A stretch of 46,869 nucleotides of DNA from Bacteroidaceae bacterium (GTDB lineage Bacteria > Bacteroidota > Bacteroidia > Bacteroidales > Bacteroidaceae), in NCBI GenBank assembly GCA_017381475.1, contig JAFOCD010000098.1:1-46869 (forward strand). Reading direction: 5' to 3'. The stretch's first letter is position 1, and each line of letters opens with the position of its first letter. Shown in pieces: positions 42,320-46,869 of this stretch. The notes beneath the pieces were generated by a model. It searched no databases. It had not been told where the DNA came from and saw only the letters and a list, made by a program, of their open reading frames with translations. The position numbers were made by a program, and so were the translations under genes.

Positions 42320-45052
42320 TTAAAACAGATTCGGTTTGTTGGCACGCGCCTCGTCGAGCGAACGCAAGGGGGTTGCCGTTTTCTGCGCAGCGGCATCACG
42401 CAATTCCTGTTGTGTCTCCTTCAACAACGCCACAAAAGCATCCCTGCGGTCGGCACTGCCAAGCAATTCGGCTGCCACAACCACATTCTGCGACACATCC
42501 TTAACGTGTACCACCGCACCGTCATAGACAGGGGCAATTTTCAACGCTGTGTGCATGGGACTTGTCGTTGCACCGGCAATCATCACAGGAATATCAAGCC
42601 CGGCCGCCTTCAACTCCTTGACAACGGTTATCATCTCCTCGAGCGAAGGAGTTATGAGACCGCTCAACGCCACAATATCCACCTGCTTCTCCATTGCAGT
42701 TGAAACAATGACCTCAGGGGGTACCATTACGCCCAAATCAATAACCTCGTAACCGTTGCACCCCATTACCACAGTAGCAATATTCTTCCCAATGTCGTGC
42801 ACATCACCCTTTACGGTAGCAACCAACACCCTGCCTGCCGACTTCACATCATCGCTCTTGGCCTGTTCAATCAACGGTTGCAGAATTGTAACAGCCTGCT
42901 TCATTGTACGGGCAGCCTTTACAACCTGCGGAAGGAAAAGCTTGCCCTGACCAAAGAGCTCGCCGACATGTCCCATGCCGTCCATGAGCGGACCACCGAT
43001 GACATCAACCGCAGTATGGTATCTCTCTACCGCCTCGGCAAGATCCACGGCAAGATACTCACCTATTCCCTTGAGCAGTGCCCATTCAAGGCGTTTCTCG
43101 ACAGGCAGTTCGCGCCAGCTATCGTCGGTCGTCTGCTGTGCAGCCACGCTCTGCTCCTTGAGTTCCCCGGCCATGACAATGAGGCGTTCGGTTGCATCGG
43201 AGGTACGATTGAGCACTACATCCTCAAGCACCTGGCGCAATGGCAATGGAATATCGTCATACTGAACCGCAGTCAGGGGATTCACAATACCCATATCCAT
43301 TCCGGCTGCAATCGCGTGATAGAGGAACACTGCGTGCAGTGCCTCGCGTACATAATTGTTGCCGCGGAACGAGAAAGAGAGGTTGCTCACGCCACCACTC
43401 ACATGTGCTCCGCCAAGGTTCTCCCGAATCCATGCACATGCACGGATAAAGTCGATGCCGTATGCGGCATGTTCCTCGATACCCGTTGCCACTGCAAGGA
43501 TATTGGGGTCGAATATTATTTCGTATGGTTCAAAGCCGGCTTTCTTGGTCAAGAGTTCGAAAGCCCTGCCGCAAACCTCAATCTTGCGTTCATATGTAGT
43601 TGCCTGTCCCAGCTCGTCAAAGGCCATGACAACAACCACCGCACCCAGGCGGCGTGCCTCCATTGCGCGCTCAACGAAGAGAGCCTCGCCCTCCTTGAGC
43701 GAAATGGAGTTCACGACAGCACGGCCTTGAATACACTTGAGACCGGCACGGATGACATTCCAGTCGGACGAGTCGACCATTATGGGCACGCGGGCAATAT
43801 CAGGCTCGCCGGCAAGCATATTCAGGAATGTAGTCATCTCGGCAGCGGCATCCAGCAGGCCATCATCCATATTTATATCGAGCAACTGCGCTCCATCCTC
43901 GACCTGCTTACGGGCAATGTCAAGAGCTTCGCCATATTTCTTTTCGTTTATCAGGCGCAGGAACTTGCGCGAGCCTGCGACATTGCAGCGCTCGCCCACA
44001 TTTATGAAGTTCATGCGGCTATCGACCACCAGCGGTTCAAGCCCCGAGAGCCATAGTTCATCGGGCTTTGTCACAGGGATACGTGGCTGCACGCCCTCTG
44101 TCATTGGCGGGAACAGGGCTATATACTCATCGGTTGTGCCACAGCAGCCACCGATTATGTTCACCAATCCCTCGTCAATGTATTCACGCACAATCTCCGC
44201 CATCTCCTGTGGAGTCTGGTCATAGCCGCCAAGCTCATTGGGCAATCCCGCGTTGGGATATACACTCACATAGCATGGAGCAATCTCGCTCAGGCGTTTG
44301 AGGAAAGGCTTCATCTCCCTTGCACCAAAAGAGCAGTTCAAGCCCACCGACAACAGGTTGCGGTTCGACACCGAAGCCACAAAGGCCTCAATTGTCTGGC
44401 CCGAAAGGATGCGCCCCTGCTTGTCGGCAATGGTGAACGAAAGCATCACGGGAACATCGCGCCCTGTGGCGGCACACGCCTCGTCGGCAGCATACAGTGC
44501 AGCCTTGGCATTGAGTGTATCGAAGATTGTCTCGCAAAGCAATGCATCCACTCCACCCTCAATCAGTGCAATCATCTGCTCGCGATAGGCATCGGCAAGC
44601 ATGTCGAAAGTAACGTTTCTCTTTGCCGGGTCCTCCACGTCGGGGCTTATAGAGCAGGTGCGGCTGGTGGGTCCCACCGAACCTACCACGAAGCGTGGTT
44701 TCGCCGGGGTCGAGAACTCATCGGCCAGTTCGCGTGCCATTGCCGCAGCATTGCGGTTAATCTCGGCACACAGCTGCTCGCAGCCATATTCGGCCTGCGA
44801 TATGCGGTTGGCATTGAATGTCGATGTTTCTATAATGTCGGCACCGGCAGCAAGATAACGGGTGTGAATCTCACGGATGACATCGGGGCGTGTCAGCACC
44901 AGAATGTCATTATTGCCTTTCAACTGCTTCGCGTGCCCGGCAAGCAACGCGCCACGGAAGTCGCTCTCGCCGAGCCCGTAGCGTTGCACCATTGTGCCCA
45001 TAGCACCGTCAAGCACCAATATTCTCTCTTTTAAAGCCTCTTTGATTGTCAT
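42320..45052 (-). CDS. metH: Cobalamin-dependent methionine synthase without activation domain
   Basis: The 910-residue product contains the homocysteine domain (zinc ligands Cys240, Cys303 and Cys304, in GLNCSFGA and GGCCGTT), the methyltetrahydrofolate domain (NFINVGERCNVAGS), the cobalamin cap, and the B12 domain with DVHDIG (His752). The chain stops at the linker (SLDEARANKPNLF) just before where the AdoMet activation domain of E. coli MetH begins, so about 320 residues are missing. This appears a natural end, as no broken remainder follows. Reactivation must come from a separate protein. It makes methionine from homocysteine in the cytosol, between smpB and the ATPase gene. Confidence 0.93.
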   Translation of the reverse strand: MTIKEALKERILVLDGAMGTMVQRYGLGESDFRGALLAGHAKQLKGNNDILVLTRPDVIREIHTRYLAAGADIIETSTFNANRISQAEYGCEQLCAEINRNAAAMARELADEFSTPAKPRFVVGSVGPTSRTCSISPDVEDPAKRNVTFDMLADAYREQMIALIEGGVDALLCETIFDTLNAKAALYAADEACAATGRDVPVMLSFTIADKQGRILSGQTIEAFVASVSNRNLLSVGLNCSFGAREMKPFLKRLSEIAPCYVSVYPNAGLPNELGGYDQTPQEMAEIVREYIDEGLVNIIGGCCGTTDEYIALFPPMTEGVQPRIPVTKPDELWLSGLEPLVVDSRMNFINVGERCNVAGSRKFLRLINEKKYGEALDIARKQVEDGAQLLDINMDDGLLDAAAEMTTFLNMLAGEPDIARVPIMVDSSDWNVIRAGLKCIQGRAVVNSISLKEGEALFVERAMEARRLGAVVVVMAFDELGQATTYERKIEVCGRAFELLTKKAGFEPYEIIFDPNILAVATGIEEHAAYGIDFIRACAWIRENLGGAHVSGGVSNLSFSFRGNNYVREALHAVFLYHAIAAGMDMGIVNPLTAVQYDDIPLPLRQVLEDVVLNRTSDATERLIVMAGELKEQSVAAQQTTDDSWRELPVEKRLEWALLKGIGEYLAVDLAEAVERYHTAVDVIGGPLMDGMGHVGELFGQGKLFLPQVVKAARTMKQAVTILQPLIEQAKSDDVKSAGRVLVATVKGDVHDIGKNIATVVMGCNGYEVIDLGVMVPPEVIVSTAMEKQVDIVALSGLITPSLEEMITVVKELKAAGLDIPVMIAGATTSPMHTALKIAPVYDGAVVHVKDVSQNVVVAAELLGSADRRDAFVALLKETQQELRDAAAQKTATPLRSLDEARANKPNLF

Positions 45053-45066
45053 TTTGCAATGGTATC

Positions 45067-45137
45067 ATGGCAATGCAGCAACACTGCCATCTCTATCCTT
45101 TATTAAAACATTTTACTCTACCCCATGAAGGATAGAG
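45067..45137 (-). promoter_or_regulatory. Structured metH leader
   Basis: CTCTATCCTT (45091-45100) pairs with AAGGATAGAG (45128-45137), and ATGGCAATG (45067-45075) pairs with CACTGCCAT (45082-45090, one mismatch). They stand in tandem on the minus-strand leader just before metH. The leader is too short for a cobalamin riboswitch. It may be a smpB terminator or an uncharacterised RNA element. Confidence 0.4.
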
Positions 45138-45153
45138 CAAAACCCATATCAAT

Positions 45154-45615
45154 TTAGAAATTTCTCCTTATGCGGTCCATCTCCCTTTTATCATCGCGTT
45201 CCTTTATGGATTCGCGCTTGTCATACTCGTGCTTGCCTCGTGCAAGTGCAATAACAAGCTTTGCAAGTCCCTTTTCGTTTATGAACAGCCTTGTGGGAAC
45301 AATTGTAAAACCGGGATTCTTCACAGCCTGCTGCAACTTGCGCAGCTCCTTGCGGTCGAGCAGCAGCTTGCGGTCGCGGCGTGCCACATGGTTGTTGTAA
45401 GAGCCATAGAAATACTCGGCCACATGCATATTCTTCACCCACAGCTCATTGTTTATGAATGTACAGTAGGTATCGACAAGACTCGCCTTGGACTGCCTTA
45501 TCGACTTTATCTCCGTTCCGGTGAGCACAATACCGGCCGTGAAGGTCTCGGTAAAGATGTAGTCGAACGAAGCGCGCCTGTTCTTTATGTTAATATTTGG
45601 TATTTTCTTATCCAT
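45154..45615 (-). CDS. smpB: SsrA-binding protein
   Basis: The 153-residue product is SmpB, which carries tmRNA to stalled ribosomes. The OB-like core has [30 protein letters not shown] and YTCF-like [22 protein letters not shown] ([19 protein letters not shown]) and the basic C-terminal tail [11 protein letters not shown] that lies in the ribosome channel complete it. It is cytosolic and has the usual length. The tmRNA gene is not in this window. It lies 30 bases after the lipoprotein gene and 101 bases before metH. Confidence 0.95.
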   Translation of the reverse strand: MDKKIPNINIKNRRASFDYIFTETFTAGIVLTGTEIKSIRQSKASLVDTYCTFINNELWVKNMHVAEYFYGSYNNHVARRDRKLLLDRKELRKLQQAVKNPGFTIVPTRLFINEKGLAKLVIALARGKHEYDKRESIKERDDKREMDRIRRNF

Positions 45616-45645
45616 GTCAATCCCAACTGGACTCCTGTGAAATCA

Positions 45646-46356
45646 TTAATATTTTATGTAATTGCCTTTGATTGGCCAATCCTCGAGACGACCGTTATTC
45701 ATTCGCTTCATGTAGATTATGGTCTTGATTTCGTCAAGATCCGTTGGAAGCTGTGCCTTCTCCTCGTCACTGAGGAAATCTGCAATGTTGCTGATATCGA
45801 ATGTAAGCAATGTCTTGACATCGGCAGCACTTTCCTTTGCATTCACAAAAAGATCAAGTTCTACATAACCATCATTGACTCCACGCACAGTCATTGCATA
45901 TGAGGCACCATCCTCTACGCCTTTGTATACGATGCTGATATTCTGTTTCTTGTTCCACACCCATGTCAAAGCTGTAAAATTATTGAAAAAGTCAACCGGA
46001 TCCAAAGCTATGACAGGAGTTGTATATGCTGCAGTATCAATATCTGCCGACAAAGGATATACCGGAATTCTCTTCTTTACATCAACGATAGTCCACAGCG
46101 GTGTCTCCGTGCTGTAGAGATTATAGGTACAGGTCAAACTCATGAACGCACGGTCACCGGTCTTGAGCCCAAACTCGTCGACATTCCTTGCGAACAGATA
46201 TGTCGAATCACTGAACTCGGGTTCAATTCGCGACTTGTTCACCGTACACAATGCCTCAAGTTCATATGTAACACTATTCTCATATTCAGCAGGGCCACAC
46301 GACCACACAAGAACTGTTGCCATCAAGGCAACAATCATACTATAAAGTTTTTTCAT
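45646..46356 (-). CDS. Lipoprotein, possibly NigD-like
   Basis: The 236-residue protein has a lipobox ending at Cys20 (TVLVWSCGP). The mature chain is mixed beta by appearance, with an N-terminal part (YLFARNVDEFGLKTGDRAFM) and a C-terminal part (DGYVELDLFVNAKESAADVK) that vaguely recall the NigD-like lipoproteins of Bacteroidales; I cannot confirm this. It is probably in the outer membrane. A TATCTTCG -7 box lies at 46394-46387 on the minus strand. It is the first gene of the run to smpB. Confidence 0.65.
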   Translation of the reverse strand: MKKLYSMIVALMATVLVWSCGPAEYENSVTYELEALCTVNKSRIEPEFSDSTYLFARNVDEFGLKTGDRAFMSLTCTYNLYSTETPLWTIVDVKKRIPVYPLSADIDTAAYTTPVIALDPVDFFNNFTALTWVWNKKQNISIVYKGVEDGASYAMTVRGVNDGYVELDLFVNAKESAADVKTLLTFDISNIADFLSDEEKAQLPTDLDEIKTIIYMKRMNNGRLEDWPIKGNYIKY

Positions 46357-46386
46357 CTATTTCGTATTTTTAAACAAATTCAACCG

Positions 46387-46394
46387 CGAAGATA
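46387..46394 (-). promoter_or_regulatory. Possible -7 element for the lipoprotein-smpB run
   Basis: TATCTTCG on the minus strand, 30 bases before ATG 46356. The -33 position is not a match, so this is tentative. Confidence 0.35.
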
Positions 46395-46497
46395 CAAACA
46401 AAACAGCAAACGGCGACCCTATTTATGTTAATAAATATTTATATACTATATATTTCGGGGATATGCACACGACACACATAAAAAAAACGCCGCAACC

Positions 46498-46528
46498 TTT
46501 GTTAAAGATATAATTTTAGTTATCTTCG
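46498..46528 (+). promoter_or_regulatory. Promoter of the NifU-like gene
   Basis: TTTG (46498-46501), a spacer of exactly 19 nt and TATCTTCG (46521-46528). It is the best example in the window of the TTCG-type -7 box with a good -33 element. Confidence 0.75.
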
Positions 46529-46573
46529 CAGACTGAAAGAGACTATGTTTCACATTTTAAACATATAAAAATT

Positions 46574-46869
46574 ATGGTTTATTCACACGAAGTAGAAAAC
46601 ATGTGTGTTGTGAAGAAAGGTCCTAACCACGGTCCAGCTCCAATCCCTGAAGAGGGCAAGTGGATCAAGGCTAAAGAGGTTGCCGACATTTCTGGTTTCA
46701 CACACGGTATTGGTTGGTGCGCTCCACAGCAGGGTGCTTGTAAGCTTTCATTGAACATCAAGAACGGTATCATCCAGGAGGCTCTTGTTGAGACAATCGG
46801 TTGTTCAGGTATGACACACTCTGCAGCTATGGCATCAGAGATTCTCCCTGGCAAGACTATTCTTGAGGC
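46574..46869 (+). CDS. NifU-like Fe-S cluster scaffold protein (partial, 5' end)
   Basis: The first 98 codons from ATG 46574 read MVYSHEVENMCVVKKGPNHG and include GIGWCAPQQGAC and ETIGCSGMTHSAA. The spaced Cys residues and the GCSGMTH block fit the NifU-N/IscU-like scaffolds that Bacteroidota carry as longer stand-alone proteins. The codon choice here (GGT, GCT, CCA, TCT rich) differs from the neighbours and suggests high expression. It runs off the window end. Confidence 0.8.
   Translation, partial: MVYSHEVENMCVVKKGPNHGPAPIPEEGKWIKAKEVADISGFTHGIGWCAPQQGACKLSLNIKNGIIQEALVETIGCSGMTHSAAMASEILPGKTILE

Noticed and set aside
42797..44056. 419-residue open frame on the plus strand
   Set aside because: Antisense to metH, with odd Cys/His-rich composition and no recognisable domain.
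45053..45153. Cobalamin riboswitch before metH
   Set aside because: The leader is about 100 nt and I find no B12-box-like GCCACTG core; a cobalamin riboswitch needs about 200 nt.
1..46869. tRNA, rRNA, IS or prophage
   Set aside because: I saw no cloverleaf, rRNA segment, transposase, integrase or phage structural gene on either strand, though without a search a single tRNA could be missed.

Overview
The window reads as chromosomal DNA from a Bacteroidales bacterium (Bacteroidota). I base this on Bacteroidota-type promoters (TTTG or TTG, a 19-21 nt spacer, then TAnnTTTG or a TATCTTCG variant), Bacteroidota lipoproteins (SPII cysteine, no +2 Asp), a TonB-dependent receptor with a DUF5689 lipoprotein, a NspC polyamine gene, a MetH that stops before the activation domain, and dispersed palindromic intergenic repeats. 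I cannot name the genus with confidence. Phage, plasmid, IS, CRISPR, rRNA and tRNA genes are not apparent. By eye the base composition is near 50% GC, with AT-richer stretches at 4.3-5.1, 12.9-14.0 and 35.0-37.8 kb.

Layout. 0-6.4 kb: tail of an unknown gene, a very large secreted MG2-like/Sel1-repeat protein, an unknown secreted protein and a porin-like protein. 6.4-11.1 kb (minus): a GNAT acetyltransferase, then a tight run that starts with a glutamine synthetase and continues with a DUF362 lipoprotein, an unknown secreted protein and a lipoprotein with a SecD P1-head-like domain. 11.2-18.3 kb: a small secreted protein made of six 20-residue repeats, an EamA transporter, unknown proteins, a GH20 hexosaminidase, a CAT-fold acyltransferase followed by two tiny proteins, and an SDR enzyme behind an 84-bp tandem repeat. 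18.6-22.9 kb: uvrD/pcrA-nspC and a superoxide dismutase.

23.2-31.4 kb: a secreted EEP nuclease/phosphatase, ilvC with a possible attenuator leader, and a three-gene outer-membrane operon (TonB-dependent receptor, DUF5689 lipoprotein, large modular lipoprotein). 31.6-33.2 kb: threonine ammonia-lyase and RidA, a metabolic pair. 33.4-38.6 kb: a compact run of kdsD-like isomerase, CMP-sugar-type cytidylyltransferase, LicD, a cytidylyltransferase/oxidoreductase fusion, an SDR and a SIMPL protein. This looks like a pathway making and attaching a CDP- or CMP-activated polyol or sugar phosphate to an envelope glycan, and it is the best candidate for an undescribed system. 38.7-46.4 kb (minus): a lipoprotein, smpB, metH, a Ca2+-type P-ATPase and a DedA protein. 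The right edge holds the start of a NifU-like Fe-S scaffold gene with a near-consensus promoter.

The intergenic DNA is unusual: long perfect hairpins, a family of AGGGTGACC-containing inverted repeats, a ~105-bp palindromic element in three partial or full copies, and two further duplicated intergenic units.
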